Origin: Pseudoalteromonas sp. MEBiC 03607
GTDB lineage: Bacteria; Pseudomonadota; Gammaproteobacteria; Enterobacterales; Alteromonadaceae
Assembly (NCBI RefSeq): GCF_004792295.1
Contig: NZ_SRRY01000001.1
Coordinates: 2,242,501 to 2,306,500, forward strand
Reading direction: 5' to 3'
Length of the DNA stretch: 64,000 nt
The notes under the pieces are model-generated. The model was not told the origin of the DNA. It ran no database searches and saw nothing but the letters and a program-made list of their open reading frames with translations. Each line of letters starts with the position of its first letter. Position 1 is the first letter of the stretch. The translations under genes and the position numbers were made by a program. Shown here one piece after another: positions 33,006-42,948 of the stretch.

Positions 33006-35195
33006 ATGAAAATTAACATACTCATTTACTTAACAGCGGCACTTGCTAACGGCTTGGTAAGTGCAGCACCATTTGAGCAGTGTCCAAGTAAAGCATTTTT
33101 AATTCAGGGTTCGCCCGCACAGATGTATGGTGTTGATTTAGTATCTGCGAAAACGACAGTGCTTGCAGCAGCAATGGATTTTGCAAGCGAAGCTAATAAC
33201 GACAGTGTTAATGCGGTGGGGTTTAATTACCAAGACCAATATATGTATGGTTTTAGTAAGCAAGCCCCTAAAAGTGTGGTACGCATAAATAACCAATACA
33301 TGTTAGAGCGTTTAAATGTAAGCGGCTTACCAGATACGAACTTTTATGTGGGTGATATTTTAGTTGATGAGCAGCAAAACAAGGCTGTGTATTACTTATA
33401 TCATCCACGCTTTGGCCTTTACGCCATTAATTTAACAGCACAAAATGAACAATACCAAGCTGAATTAATTCCAGGCTCTGCTAACTGGAATCTCTCTATT
33501 TATGACTTTGCATTTCACCCGCACAGTACTCTTCTTTACGCTGTTGAATCAAACGGCGACTTATATGAGATCAACGTTGAAAATGGTGGCCCTGTTTTTA
33601 TTACAAATCTCGATATTGCAGGTGATACAGGCGCCAATGGCGCAGCTTACTTTGATTTGCAAGGGCAGTTTTATTTTAGTAACAATCGAAGCGGTAAAGT
33701 CCATAGGGTTAATTTAAACATCAGCCCTGTGTCGGGTTATACACCAACTGCGTCTGTGTTTACGTTGGGCCCTACATCTAACCAAAATGATGGGGCACGT
33801 TGTGCTATAGCAGAGGTAAAAGTTACAGATAACTCGATAGATTTTGGTGATGCGCCTAGACCTTATCAAACAACGTTAGAAGATAGCGGTGCAAGACACT
33901 TGTTCGATCCTAATGAAGACCAATCTAACCTTGTTTATCTCGGCGCAAGTGTTGATGGAGAAAACTTAAACACTGCCAGTGATCTTCTCCAGTCATCAGT
34001 AGATAGCTCTGACGATGGGGTCAAGTTTGTGACTGATTTTGTTGCCGGCTCAACAAGCCAAATTATTGTCACATCACCAAATGATAATGGCTATTTATAT
34101 GCTTGGTTTGATTGGGACCAAAATTACCAGTTTGATGCAGACGAAATCACAGTGAGTAAATATCGCCTTAATCAAGGGGATAACAGTGTTCTTGTTGATG
34201 TACCAAGTAATGCTGTTATGGGAGCAACATGGGCACGTTTTCGGGTCACAGACGGTAGCGAAGCAAATCCAATAACTGCAACAGGTGGGGTTACAGGCGG
34301 AGAAGTTGAAGACTATCCTATTAATACCTACGGTAGTCTTGCTTACCCAAGTGAGAATGGCTGGGTAACTCTGGCTTATGAAGACCAATGGCCCTTCGCT
34401 GGTGATTATGACTTTAATGATTTGGTTATGAATTACCGTACAAAGTTGATTGATAAAGATGGACAAGCGCTTGGTTATAAAATAGAAGGAGACCTTGTAG
34501 GAATAGGTGCTACTTTTCATAACGGGTTTGCAGTTCGCCTTTATCAATCTAGCCCCAGTGGTATAAACAAACGCATTTTACGCAGTCAAATAGACCAAGC
34601 ATCAATCAGTTTAATCATTAATGGCGAACAGCAAACACATACGATCCTTGAAGAAGGAACAGAAGACGCAATTTTTATTGTGATGCCAGATACATGGGCT
34701 TATGCAAGTAAAGATTCTAGCTGTAGTTTTTTCAGAACTGAAGCGGGTTGTAACATTAATAATAAAGTTAGCTTCACTTTGAGTGTGTCATTAAATACTT
34801 ATATAGCGAGTGTTGATGCACCTAAATATACACTGGACCCATTTATTTTTGCTGCAGAAGGTCATTATCACGGTACTTTTTTAGATGGCTTGAATCCTCG
34901 CGGATGGGAAGTGCATATTAAAAACCAACCGCCGACAGAAAAATTTAATCAAAGTTTGTTTTCTTTAGTAGGCAGTGATGATGCAACTAATACTCAGTTT
35001 GGGTATTACTTCCAAACGCCATCTGGATTACCTTGGGCCATTGAAGTGGGGTCGTCGTGGGCGCACCCAAAAGAAAGTGTTGATATAACCCAAGCCTATA
35101 GTGAGTTCCAAACATTTGCTGAATCTGATGGCAGAGAAAGTCCAATGTGGTTTAACAATGCAACAACATCTAAAGTGATTTCGGGAGCACAGTAG
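33006..35195 (+). CDS. LruC-domain secreted protein with GEVED-like region
   Basis: The 729-residue protein has a signal peptide (about residues 1-22). The first 280 residues resemble a beta-propeller-like repeat region (VDLVSAKTTVL, GFNYQDQYMYGF, YDFAFHPHSTLLYAV). Next comes a domain beginning DFGDAPRPYQT, with the GEVEDYPI motif at its end, and then the LruC/DUF4842-type domain with WPFAGDYDFNDLVMNYR, whose acidic residues may bind calcium. ATG at 33006 is chosen because AAGGAG lies nine bases before it and a signal peptide follows. It is followed two bases later by a small lipoprotein gene. A surface adhesin or matrix role is plausible but unproven. Confidence 0.82.
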   Translation: MKINILIYLTAALANGLVSAAPFEQCPSKAFLIQGSPAQMYGVDLVSAKTTVLAAAMDFASEANNDSVNAVGFNYQDQYMYGFSKQAPKSVVRINNQYMLERLNVSGLPDTNFYVGDILVDEQQNKAVYYLYHPRFGLYAINLTAQNEQYQAELIPGSANWNLSIYDFAFHPHSTLLYAVESNGDLYEINVENGGPVFITNLDIAGDTGANGAAYFDLQGQFYFSNNRSGKVHRVNLNISPVSGYTPTASVFTLGPTSNQNDGARCAIAEVKVTDNSIDFGDAPRPYQTTLEDSGARHLFDPNEDQSNLVYLGASVDGENLNTASDLLQSSVDSSDDGVKFVTDFVAGSTSQIIVTSPNDNGYLYAWFDWDQNYQFDADEITVSKYRLNQGDNSVLVDVPSNAVMGATWARFRVTDGSEANPITATGGVTGGEVEDYPINTYGSLAYPSENGWVTLAYEDQWPFAGDYDFNDLVMNYRTKLIDKDGQALGYKIEGDLVGIGATFHNGFAVRLYQSSPSGINKRILRSQIDQASISLIINGEQQTHTILEEGTEDAIFIVMPDTWAYASKDSSCSFFRTEAGCNINNKVSFTLSVSLNTYIASVDAPKYTLDPFIFAAEGHYHGTFLDGLNPRGWEVHIKNQPPTEKFNQSLFSLVGSDDATNTQFGYYFQTPSGLPWAIEVGSSWAHPKESVDITQAYSEFQTFAESDGRESPMWFNNATTSKVISGAQ

Positions 35196-35197
35196 CC

Positions 35198-35680
35198 ATG
35201 AAACATCAATTAATTACAATGATTTGTTTAATTCTTACAGCGTGTGGTGGTGGCGGTGAAGGTGATGCTGTAAATGAAAACTCAAATATTTTGGGAACAT
35301 CGGCAACAACCGCCACTACAGAAAACGAAACAGCAACTGAAACAGCAGTACAAACGGATACAATGACTGATTTAACTATTTCTCCAACGTTTGATTTGTC
35401 TAGTAAGGTGTTACTTTATGTTGATGTTGATATAAATATGGGCAATCCACGTGCGTATATAAATATCTGCCTTAAAGGTGAGGATAACAAAGCGGATTAC
35501 TCCGAATGTTTGTTACGCTCTTCACTTGTCGAGAGTAAGTTGAATTCGGATATTATGCTTGCAAACTCAGCGGTTGAACTAGTGGCTGAGATATGGTTTT
35601 ACGATGGCCAGCATGAACCAATGCGCTATTTTTGGCACTTTGATGCTTCGCAAGAGTCTCAACGGTTTGCGATTCGTTAA
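35198..35680 (+). CDS. Small lipoprotein linked to the LruC protein
   Basis: The 160-residue protein has a lipobox LTAC (Cys16) followed by a glycine run (GGGGEG) and a Thr/Glu-rich linker to about residue 60. It ends in a small beta domain with two Cys (NICLKG and SECLLR) and an aromatic end (EIWFYDGQHEPMRYFWHFD). It is not recognised as a known family. It begins two bases after the LruC-domain gene and is surely cotranscribed, so it may anchor, stabilise or help export that protein. No other function can be inferred. Confidence 0.72.
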   Translation: MKHQLITMICLILTACGGGGEGDAVNENSNILGTSATTATTENETATETAVQTDTMTDLTISPTFDLSSKVLLYVDVDINMGNPRAYINICLKGEDNKADYSECLLRSSLVESKLNSDIMLANSAVELVAEIWFYDGQHEPMRYFWHFDASQESQRFAIR

Positions 35681-35761
35681 ACTAAGTGATCGTTTAAGGC
35701 TGTTTAGAAGTTTAATAGTAATTAGGTGAATACAATATTTTCAATAGCTTGAGGAGTTAAT

Positions 35762-37114
35762 ATGCAATATCTACAAGATGTACTTAACCAAGTAAAGGAA
35801 GCAAATGCAAACGAACCTGAGTTTTTCCAAGCTGTAGAAGAGGTATTTCACTCGCTAGAACAGGTTGTGCAAGACGGGTCCGATTTTCAAAAACAGGCAA
35901 TATTAGAGCGATTAGTTGAACCTGAAAGGCAAATTATTTTTCGAGTACCTTGGCATGATGATAAGGGCAACCTTAGAGTAAACCGTGGATATCGAGTCGA
36001 ATTTAGTTCATCACTTGGCCCCTACAAAGGCGGTTTGCGATTTCATCCAAGCGTGAATTTAAGTGTCATTAAGTTCTTAGGTTTTGAGCAAGTTCTTAAA
36101 AATGCACTAACAGGGTTACCTTTAGGTGGAGCGAAGGGCGGCTCAGACTTTGATCCTAAAGGTAAAAGCGACAATGAGATCATGCGCTTTTGTCAGTCAT
36201 TTATGACTGAGCTTTACCGTCACATTGGCGAAAATACAGATGTACCAGCCGGTGATATCGGGGTTGCTGGTCGGGAGATTAGTTACTTATTTGGCCAGTA
36301 CAAACGAATCACCAATCAGTTTCAAGGTGTGTTGACAGGCAAACCTGAAATAATGGCGGGATCTGCTTTGCGAACAGAAGCGACTGGCTACGGAGTTGCG
36401 TATTTTTTAAGTGCTATGCTTGATGCCAAAAATGACTCATTACGTGGTAAACGTTGTTTAGTATCAGGCGCTGGTAATGTGGCGCTCTATTTAATGGAAA
36501 AACTAGCGCAGCATGACGCGGTTGTACTTACCTGTAGTGATTCGCAAGGTACCCTATATTGCAAAGAGGGATTAGATGTTGAGTTAGTCAAACACCTAAA
36601 ACAAGAAAAAGGTGCGAAGCTTCGTGATTATTTAAATGAACACCCAGATGCTGAATTTACCCCTGTAAATCAGTACCCGAGTGATGCCCATCAAGTGTGG
36701 CAATATGAGGCTGATATTGCTTTGCCATGTGCAACACAGAACGAAATAACTCAAAAGGATGCAAAAGCACTTGTTTCAAACGGCTGTATGACCGTGTGTG
36801 AGGGCGCTAACATGCCAACGACTGCAGACGCACTTGCTGTCTTTAAAGAGCATGATGTTTACCTAGGGCCGAGTAAGGCTGCAAACGCTGGTGGAGTTGC
36901 GACCAGCCAATTTGAAATGGCTCAGAATGCCAGTATGCAGAAATGGCGCCCACAGCAGGTCGATGAAAAACTTCAACAAGTTATGAAAGAAATTTTTGAT
37001 CGAGTATCATCAACTGCAAAACAATACGACCATGAAGGTGATTTATTGTTAGGGGCTAATGTTACAGGGTTTGAACGTGTTTCACAGGCTATGATCAAAC
37101 AAGGCGCTGTTTGA
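35762..37114 (+). CDS. gdhA: NADP-specific glutamate dehydrogenase
   Basis: The 450-residue hexameric enzyme of ammonia assimilation makes glutamate from 2-oxoglutarate, NH4+ and NADPH. Family features are YKGGLRFHPSVNLSVIKFLGFEQ, the catalytic Lys in LPLGGAKGGSDFDPKG, DVPAGDIGVAGREI, the nucleotide fold GAGNVA, and the SDSQGTLYCKEG loop, whose Ser-Asp-Ser is typical of NADP forms. Its length is normal. GAGGAG lies eight bases upstream of the ATG. It is monocistronic and convergent with the acyl-CoA synthetase gene, with a hairpin between. Confidence 0.96.
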   Translation: MQYLQDVLNQVKEANANEPEFFQAVEEVFHSLEQVVQDGSDFQKQAILERLVEPERQIIFRVPWHDDKGNLRVNRGYRVEFSSSLGPYKGGLRFHPSVNLSVIKFLGFEQVLKNALTGLPLGGAKGGSDFDPKGKSDNEIMRFCQSFMTELYRHIGENTDVPAGDIGVAGREISYLFGQYKRITNQFQGVLTGKPEIMAGSALRTEATGYGVAYFLSAMLDAKNDSLRGKRCLVSGAGNVALYLMEKLAQHDAVVLTCSDSQGTLYCKEGLDVELVKHLKQEKGAKLRDYLNEHPDAEFTPVNQYPSDAHQVWQYEADIALPCATQNEITQKDAKALVSNGCMTVCEGANMPTTADALAVFKEHDVYLGPSKAANAGGVATSQFEMAQNASMQKWRPQQVDEKLQQVMKEIFDRVSSTAKQYDHEGDLLLGANVTGFERVSQAMIKQGAV

Positions 37115-37228
37115 TATCACACACTGCTAGCGCAAACCTTAAAATAGTTAACCATAACTCCACCAAATAGTGGATAGGGCGTTAGAGCTCAATAGTACTG
37201 CAAATAAGTTAAATTGAATTAAACGAGT

Positions 37229-37253
37229 TAAAGCTCAGCATGGCTGAGCTTTA
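37229..37253. terminator. Hairpin terminator between gdhA and the acyl-CoA synthetase gene
   Basis: The eleven-base arms TAAAGCTCAGC and GCTGAGCTTTA enclose only three bases. The palindrome lies between convergent genes and may work on both strands, although the T-run is short. Confidence 0.65.
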
Positions 37254-37264
37254 ATACTGAATGC

Positions 37265-38980
37265 TTACGAAAATGCGTTTTCTTTAAGAAGCTCTTGCAT
37301 TTGCTCGCGCATTTTAAATTTCTGCAATTTACCAGTTACAGTCATAGGGTATTCTTCAACGAAGCGAATGTGCTTTGGTACTTTAAAATAGGCCAGCTTA
37401 TCTTGTAGGAAATCACGTATTGCATTTTCATCAAGCACTGCGTCATCTTTAGGTTGGATCCACGCACAAACTTCTTCTCCATACTTTTCATCACTTATAC
37501 CAAAAATAGCGGCATCTTGAATACCCGGGTAACTATAAAGCACTTCTTCTATTTCGCGAGGGTATATATTCTCACCGCCACGGATGATCATATCTTTAAT
37601 ACGACCAACAATAGCAACAAAGCCTTCTTCATCCATTACACCTAAATCACCGGAGTGTAACCAACCTTCGTTATCTATGGTGGCATTGGTTTTCTCTTCA
37701 TCATTCCAATAACATCGCATAATGCCTGCACCACGGCTGCAAACTTCACCAGGAACACCGATTTGTTGAATATCCCCAACTTCATTAATAATTTTAACTT
37801 CTGTATGTGCTAGTGCACGCCCTACAGTCGTCACTTGCTTTTCAAGAGGTGAGTCAGTTTCAGTTACATTGTTGATAGGGCTACACTCAGTTTGACCATA
37901 GCCTATTACTACTTCTTGCATATGCATTAATGAGTGAACTTTACGCATCACTTGTTCTGGACATGTCGAACCGGCCATGACGCCTGTTCGTAAGCTTGAA
38001 AGGTCATAACTGCTAAACTCTTTTAGTTCAAGTTCAGCGATAAACATGGTAGGAACACCATGTAAACCCGTGCAGCGCTCTTTTTCTACTACCTCTAGGG
38101 TTGTTTTAGGGTCAAAAGAATCTCCTGGGAAAACAGCTGTAGCCCCTTTACTTATACAAACCAAGTTGCCTAGTACCATACCAAAGCAATGGTACAAGGG
38201 CACGGGGATACACAACTTATCTTGATGAGTAAGCTTCATCGCTTCGGCCATTAAAAAGCCATTATTTAGAATGTTCTTATGGGATAAAGTGGCTCCCTTG
38301 GGGTTACCCGTGGTACCTGAAGTAAATTGAATATTGATATCCTGATCGCAATGCAAAGTGGCAGCGATAGCATCAAGCTCAAGTTTATGGGCTTCTGTAG
38401 GGCGTTCCATTACATCATTAAAGCTATACATACCAGGAGATTTTTTGTCGCCAATTCGAATAATATTTTTTAAATGCGGTAATTTTTTTAGGTTTAATCC
38501 ATCTGCAGTTAAATGGCTTAATTCAGGTGCAAGTTCATTAAGCATTTCAATATAGTTACTAGACTTAAATTGACTTGCAGTGATCAACGTTGAACATTCA
38601 ACACTATTTAACGCGTACTCTAATTCACTCGGACGGTAAGCGGGGTTAATACAGACCATAATGGCACCGATTTTCGCTGTTGCGAATTGGGTTAGACACC
38701 ACTCAATATTATTTGGTGACCAAATACCAACTCTGTCTCCCGGTTTAACCCCTAATGATAATAACCCCATTGCTAATTGGTTAATTTGTTGTTGGTATTC
38801 TTTGTAGGTAAGACGAATATGTTGATGATGAACCACAATAGCAGGGTGGTCAGGGTAATTGTCGACAATATTATCAAGATACTGACCAATAGTCTGTTCG
38901 ATTAAGGGTACATCAGTGCAACCTTTAAAATAGCTTTTCGAAAGTGGAAGATTATTGTTTGGTGTGTTCTTTGTCTGCAT
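37265..38980 (-). CDS. AMP-forming fatty acyl-CoA synthetase (FadD-type)
   Basis: The 571-residue adenylate-forming enzyme activates a carboxylic acid to its CoA thioester in the cytoplasm. Motifs are the P-loop FTSGTTGNPKGATLSHKN near residue 220, the A5 region GYGQTECSP, HSGDLGVMDEEGFVAIVGRIKDMIIRGGENIYP, and the catalytic Lys near the end in PMTVTGKLQKFKM. This type is usually annotated as fatty-acyl-CoA synthase acting on medium or long chains. The start follows CGGAGA. It is monocistronic, with DUF3010 far enough upstream to have its own terminator. Chain-length preference cannot be read from the sequence. Confidence 0.87.
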   Translation of the reverse strand: MQTKNTPNNNLPLSKSYFKGCTDVPLIEQTIGQYLDNIVDNYPDHPAIVVHHQHIRLTYKEYQQQINQLAMGLLSLGVKPGDRVGIWSPNNIEWCLTQFATAKIGAIMVCINPAYRPSELEYALNSVECSTLITASQFKSSNYIEMLNELAPELSHLTADGLNLKKLPHLKNIIRIGDKKSPGMYSFNDVMERPTEAHKLELDAIAATLHCDQDINIQFTSGTTGNPKGATLSHKNILNNGFLMAEAMKLTHQDKLCIPVPLYHCFGMVLGNLVCISKGATAVFPGDSFDPKTTLEVVEKERCTGLHGVPTMFIAELELKEFSSYDLSSLRTGVMAGSTCPEQVMRKVHSLMHMQEVVIGYGQTECSPINNVTETDSPLEKQVTTVGRALAHTEVKIINEVGDIQQIGVPGEVCSRGAGIMRCYWNDEEKTNATIDNEGWLHSGDLGVMDEEGFVAIVGRIKDMIIRGGENIYPREIEEVLYSYPGIQDAAIFGISDEKYGEEVCAWIQPKDDAVLDENAIRDFLQDKLAYFKVPKHIRFVEEYPMTVTGKLQKFKMREQMQELLKENAFS

Positions 38981-39162
38981 TGTTTTCTCCGTGTCCGGCT
39001 AGTTAGTTGTCATGGACTTGATGCAATGCGTAATGAGGTAATCAAAAACTTGATTCTCAAAACGTGCGTTCGTATCTAACTAAACACAGATTGTCGACAA
39101 AGAAAAGTTTTTTAAGACTAATGTATATGTTGGTTTTTTATGAGTAATACTTAATGGGGAAT

Positions 39163-39186
39163 AAAAAACGTGCCGTAGCACGTTTT
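39163..39186 (-). terminator. Rho-independent terminator of the DUF3010-like gene
   Basis: On the minus strand AAAACGTGC-TACG-GCACGTTTT is followed by further T residues. It lies nine bases after the DUF3010-like stop codon. Confidence 0.85.
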
Positions 39187-39194
39187 ATTGGAAG

Positions 39195-39647
39195 TTATTG
39201 TTCGTCTTGTTTGTAGGTTTTGCGCATAAGGTAAACGTAGGCGCTAATAAAAGCATTTTCTTGAAATTTCTTTAACCCAGTATCTTCGAAATCAATAGGA
39301 ATTGGATTACGTTTAAGTTGCTCTTTAATTGTCGTTGCACTAAAAATTTGTACATCTAACTCGTCAATAAGCTGAATAGCAGTTTCCATTTTAAACCCTT
39401 TAGCACTGCCAGCAAATTTCCCTTTTGGTTGACGCTCTTTAATTGCAACAGAGTCAATTTGGTAATCTTGCATCAACTTCCTAAAATCAAACTGAAACTT
39501 ACGCATTACTTCAGTGTCATTGCCATCACCTAAAGTGAAGCGTGTTTGTCTGACATCACGGATATCAAATACGTCATTGTCTTTGGTTAAAATACACAGT
39601 AGTACATCACTACCAGTAATTTCTACACCGCATGTTCTCATGGTCAT
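39195..39647 (-). CDS. DUF3010-family protein
   Basis: This is a 150-residue soluble protein. The N-terminal CGVEITGSDVLLCILT, VAIKERQPKGKFAGSAKGFKMETAIQL and the end ENAFISAYVYLMRK match the DUF3010 family of marine gammaproteobacteria. The alternation of strands with conserved acidic residues recalls an RNase H/RuvC-like fold, but I see no proven catalytic triad. ATG at 39641 is as good a start as 39647. It has its own terminator. Function is unknown. Confidence 0.75.
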   Translation of the reverse strand: MTMRTCGVEITGSDVLLCILTKDNDVFDIRDVRQTRFTLGDGNDTEVMRKFQFDFRKLMQDYQIDSVAIKERQPKGKFAGSAKGFKMETAIQLIDELDVQIFSATTIKEQLKRNPIPIDFEDTGLKKFQENAFISAYVYLMRKTYKQDEQ

Positions 39648-39705
39648 TCTCTAAATAACTTAATTTGCGCAATTATAGCAAGTAACGTCATGAAAAACAG
39701 TTGCT

Positions 39706-40719
39706 TTAAAAATGAATTTTTATAGCAATTGCACTGTGGTCACTGACACTGATGTCTTCTGTTGATTGTGTAGGGTTTAAATGCGCTGCATAGCTTTCAT
39801 ATTCCAGCAGTTTAACCTTAGACATCTGGCAGTCAGGATTAAAGTGAGCAGAGGCCAATATATAATCAAGCACATTCCCTTTGCCATGAAAGTAATGACT
39901 AAACGGTTTTTCTTGTTGCTGATGAAATGCCGCACTGAACTCATAGCTATCTGTTAACCCAACAACGGGTTCATTGTGCTCAATGCAGGGTTCACAGCGG
40001 GTAGGATGAAAGCCTTGTGTCATAAACGAAAGGGTTGGGCTGGTAAGTGAATCATTAAAATCCCCCATTACTAGCGTGGCGCATTGCTTTTCTCGTTGAG
40101 TTTTTAAGGCATCATAGTAAACAATCGATGCCTCTAGTGAACGAGATATCTGTGATTGCATAGCCCCAACTGTTTGGTGTAGTAGTTGTAAAAGTGGATC
40201 TTCAAGATTATGAATATTTAATATATGTGCCATAGACTGCACACGTTGTGATTTAAAATGCACAACATAACAGCATACATCGCCAAACTCAGGGAATGAA
40301 AACAAGCATTTTATTGGAGTACGGTTAAATTTAAATTCATTTTGATTATTTAAGTACTCAAGCATCTCTGGGCATGGGCTTAATGCTTCAGCTCTTTTAA
40401 ATGGAAACTTACTGGCGATTGCAACAATTGGGTTAAATAAAACTTGTGGGTATAGGGCATCTTGAGAAGGAGAATCCACAGTTTTAAAATAGTCGTAGCC
40501 CGCTTCTTTGCACTGTACCTCTAAAGCATGAGCACTAAACACTTCTTGAAAAGCAACAACATCGGCGTTTGTAGTTGATAAAAAGTCAGCGACAAATTGT
40601 TGTTTTTGTTGCCATTGAGTATTGTTGTAACGCTCGTGTAACTGATAAAAAGAATAGGGCGGCGCAGTATAATTTAGCAAGTTTAACGTAGCAAACTTGA
40701 GCGTATGCATGTGTGGCAT
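39706..40719 (-). CDS. Endonuclease/exonuclease/phosphatase-family protein
   Basis: The 337-residue protein of the EEP (DNase I-like) superfamily hydrolyses phosphodiesters or phosphomonoesters with Mg2+. It contains FATLNLLNY near the start, the metal-binding Glu in VVAFQEVFS, the MGDFNDS strand, and the catalytic SDHSAI near the C-terminus. No signal peptide is present, so it is probably cytoplasmic. The start at 40719 is supported by AAGGT seven bases upstream. It is divergent from thrS. Whether it acts on nucleic acids or small molecules cannot be told. Confidence 0.82.
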   Translation of the reverse strand: MPHMHTLKFATLNLLNYTAPPYSFYQLHERYNNTQWQQKQQFVADFLSTTNADVVAFQEVFSAHALEVQCKEAGYDYFKTVDSPSQDALYPQVLFNPIVAIASKFPFKRAEALSPCPEMLEYLNNQNEFKFNRTPIKCLFSFPEFGDVCCYVVHFKSQRVQSMAHILNIHNLEDPLLQLLHQTVGAMQSQISRSLEASIVYYDALKTQREKQCATLVMGDFNDSLTSPTLSFMTQGFHPTRCEPCIEHNEPVVGLTDSYEFSAAFHQQQEKPFSHYFHGKGNVLDYILASAHFNPDCQMSKVKLLEYESYAAHLNPTQSTEDISVSDHSAIAIKIHF

Positions 40720-40965
40720 TATGGTAACCTTCGAAGTACAGACCTCCTAATTATGAAATGAGTTAAGTAATTGTCAATTTGCTCGCATAACTACTTGTAT
40801 TTAAGTGCTTGAGCAGCGACAATGGCCGCTTGTATTTGCGAAGACTCAGTAAATACATGCTTAATTAGCAATGCTTATTCGTAAAAGCGTTGCAGAGTTA
40901 TTCAATTTTTTAAAAAATACTACATGTGATGCATTGTAGGCATCACCACTGTATAAGGATTTATA

Positions 40966-42876
40966 ATGCCAGTTATTACCCTCCCTGACGGCAGTCAGCG
41001 TAGTTTTGAAAACCCAGTAAGTACTTATGATGTTGCAAGCGATATCGGTCCAGGTTTAGCTAAAGCAACCATCGCTGGACGTGTTAATGGCACACGTGTA
41101 GATGCATGTGACTTAATTACTGAAGATGCGCGTTTAGAAATTATCACAGCAAAAGATGAAGACGGCTTAGAGATTATTCGTCACTCTTGTGCGCACCTTA
41201 TTGGTCATGCAGTTAAGCAACTTTTCCCTGAAGCGAAAATGGCTATCGGTCCAACCATTGATAACGGTTTTTACTACGATATCGATATGGATCATTCTTT
41301 AAGCCAAGATGATTTAGATGCAATTGAAAAGCGTATGCTTGAACTTGCTAAAACAAACTACGATGTGGTTAAAAAGACCGTAAGCTGGCAAGAAGCGCGT
41401 GATACATTTGAAGCACGCGGTGAAACTTACAAGATGGAAATCCTAGACGAGAACATTGCAAAAGATGACCGTCCTGGTTTATACCATCACGAAGAATACA
41501 TCGACATGTGTCGTGGTCCACACGTACCAAACATGAAGTTCTGCCAACATTTCAAAATCATGAAAGTGGCAGGTGCATATTGGCGCGGTGATTCAGAAAA
41601 TAAAATGCTGCAACGTATTTACGGCACAGCATGGGCGGATAAAAAGCAACTTAAAGCATATTTAAAACGCTTAGAAGAAGCTGAAAAGCGTGACCACCGT
41701 CGTATTGGTAAAGCACTTGACTTATGGCACTGGCAAGAAGAAGCGCCAGGTATGGTGTTTTGGCATAACGATGGCTGGAGCATTTACCGTGAGCTAGAAG
41801 ACTTCGTTCGTGAAAAATTACGTGAGTATGATTACGAAGAAGTAAAAGGCCCATTGATGATGGACCGTGGTTTATGGGAAAAATCAGGCCACTGGGATAA
41901 ATACGCAGATGCAATGTTCACAACTGAATCTGAAAAGCGTGAATATGCAATTAAACCAATGAACTGCCCAGGTCACGTACAAATTTTTAATCAAGGTTTA
42001 AAATCGTACCGTGATCTACCATTACGTATGGCTGAGTTTGGTTGTTGTCATCGTAATGAACCATCAGGCGCTTTACACGGTTTAATGCGTGTACGTGGCT
42101 TTACCCAAGATGATGCACACATCTTCTGTACAGAAGAGCAAATCATGGATGAAGTATCATCATGTATCAAAATGGTTTACGATACATACGAGACGTTTGG
42201 TTTTGAGAAGATTGTTGTAAAACTATCAACTCGTCCAGAAAAACGTATCGGTGAAGACGCAATGTGGGATAAAGCTGAGTTAGCGTTAGCCGATGCATTA
42301 AAAGCGAACAACATTGAATTTGATTACCTACCAGGTGAAGGCGCATTCTATGGCCCTAAAATCGAATTCACGCTTTATGATTGCTTAGACCGCGCTTGGC
42401 AATGTGGTACTGTACAGCTAGACTTTGCATTACCAGGCCGTTTAGGTGCGACTTATGTTGCAGAAAACAATGAACGTCGTACACCAGTGATGATTCACCG
42501 TGCTATATTAGGCTCGATTGAGCGTTTTATCGGCATTCTAACTGAAGAATACGCTGGATTGTTCCCAACATGGCTTGCACCAAAGCAAGTTGTGATTATG
42601 AACATCACCGATAAACAAGCTGATTATGTGCAAGAAATTGTACAAAAATTAAATAAACTTGGAATTAGAGCCGCTGCTGACTTGAGAAATGAGAAGATTG
42701 GCTTTAAAATCCGTGAACATACGTTAAAACGTATTCCATATTTACTTGTTGTTGGCGATAAAGAAGTTGAACAACAAGAAGTGGCAGTACGCACTCGCAC
42801 AGGTGAAGACCTAGGCAAATTTAGTGTTGATGATTTCATTGCAAAAGTAAGCGAAGAAATTAAAAATCGACAATAA
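40966..42876 (+). CDS. thrS: Threonyl-tRNA synthetase
   Basis: The 636-residue class II synthetase charges tRNA-Thr. The order is TGS domain (about 1-60), editing domain with [16 protein letters not shown] and MCRGPHVP (about 70-230), catalytic domain with the zinc Cys in [26 protein letters not shown] and [12 protein letters not shown] (about 240-530), and anticodon-binding domain (about 540-636). Its length matches E. coli. AAGGAT lies seven bases before the ATG. It heads the conserved thrS-infC-rpmI-rplT cluster. No T-box was seen upstream. Confidence 0.98.
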   Translation: MPVITLPDGSQRSFENPVSTYDVASDIGPGLAKATIAGRVNGTRVDACDLITEDARLEIITAKDEDGLEIIRHSCAHLIGHAVKQLFPEAKMAIGPTIDNGFYYDIDMDHSLSQDDLDAIEKRMLELAKTNYDVVKKTVSWQEARDTFEARGETYKMEILDENIAKDDRPGLYHHEEYIDMCRGPHVPNMKFCQHFKIMKVAGAYWRGDSENKMLQRIYGTAWADKKQLKAYLKRLEEAEKRDHRRIGKALDLWHWQEEAPGMVFWHNDGWSIYRELEDFVREKLREYDYEEVKGPLMMDRGLWEKSGHWDKYADAMFTTESEKREYAIKPMNCPGHVQIFNQGLKSYRDLPLRMAEFGCCHRNEPSGALHGLMRVRGFTQDDAHIFCTEEQIMDEVSSCIKMVYDTYETFGFEKIVVKLSTRPEKRIGEDAMWDKAELALADALKANNIEFDYLPGEGAFYGPKIEFTLYDCLDRAWQCGTVQLDFALPGRLGATYVAENNERRTPVMIHRAILGSIERFIGILTEEYAGLFPTWLAPKQVVIMNITDKQADYVQEIVQKLNKLGIRAAADLRNEKIGFKIREHTLKRIPYLLVVGDKEVEQQEVAVRTRTGEDLGKFSVDDFIAKVSEEIKNRQ

Positions 42877-42882
42877 ATCATG

Positions 42883-42922
42883 AGCGTGTAGGGCAAAACA
42901 AACAGCCAACTACACGCTTTTT
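42883..42922 (+). terminator. Terminator-like hairpin between thrS and infC
   Basis: The nine-base arms AGCGTGTAG (42883-42891) and CTACACGCT (42910-42918) form a stem with an internal GGC/GCC pair, followed by TTTT. It ends about 27 bases before the infC start codon, so it could terminate thrS transcripts or act as an attenuator for infC-rpmI-rplT. Confidence 0.75.
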
Positions 42923-42948
42923 ATTTTATATTCTTGGAGGATCGTACC

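Noticed and set aside
34095..34547. 150-residue open frame antisense to the LruC-domain gene
   Set aside because: It lies wholly inside a well-supported gene, has no ribosome-binding site and its residues show the composition of a shadow frame.
40720..40965. T-box or tRNA-like operator upstream of thrS
   Set aside because: No T-box sequence and no convincing tRNA-Thr-like anticodon arm could be found in these 246 bases.
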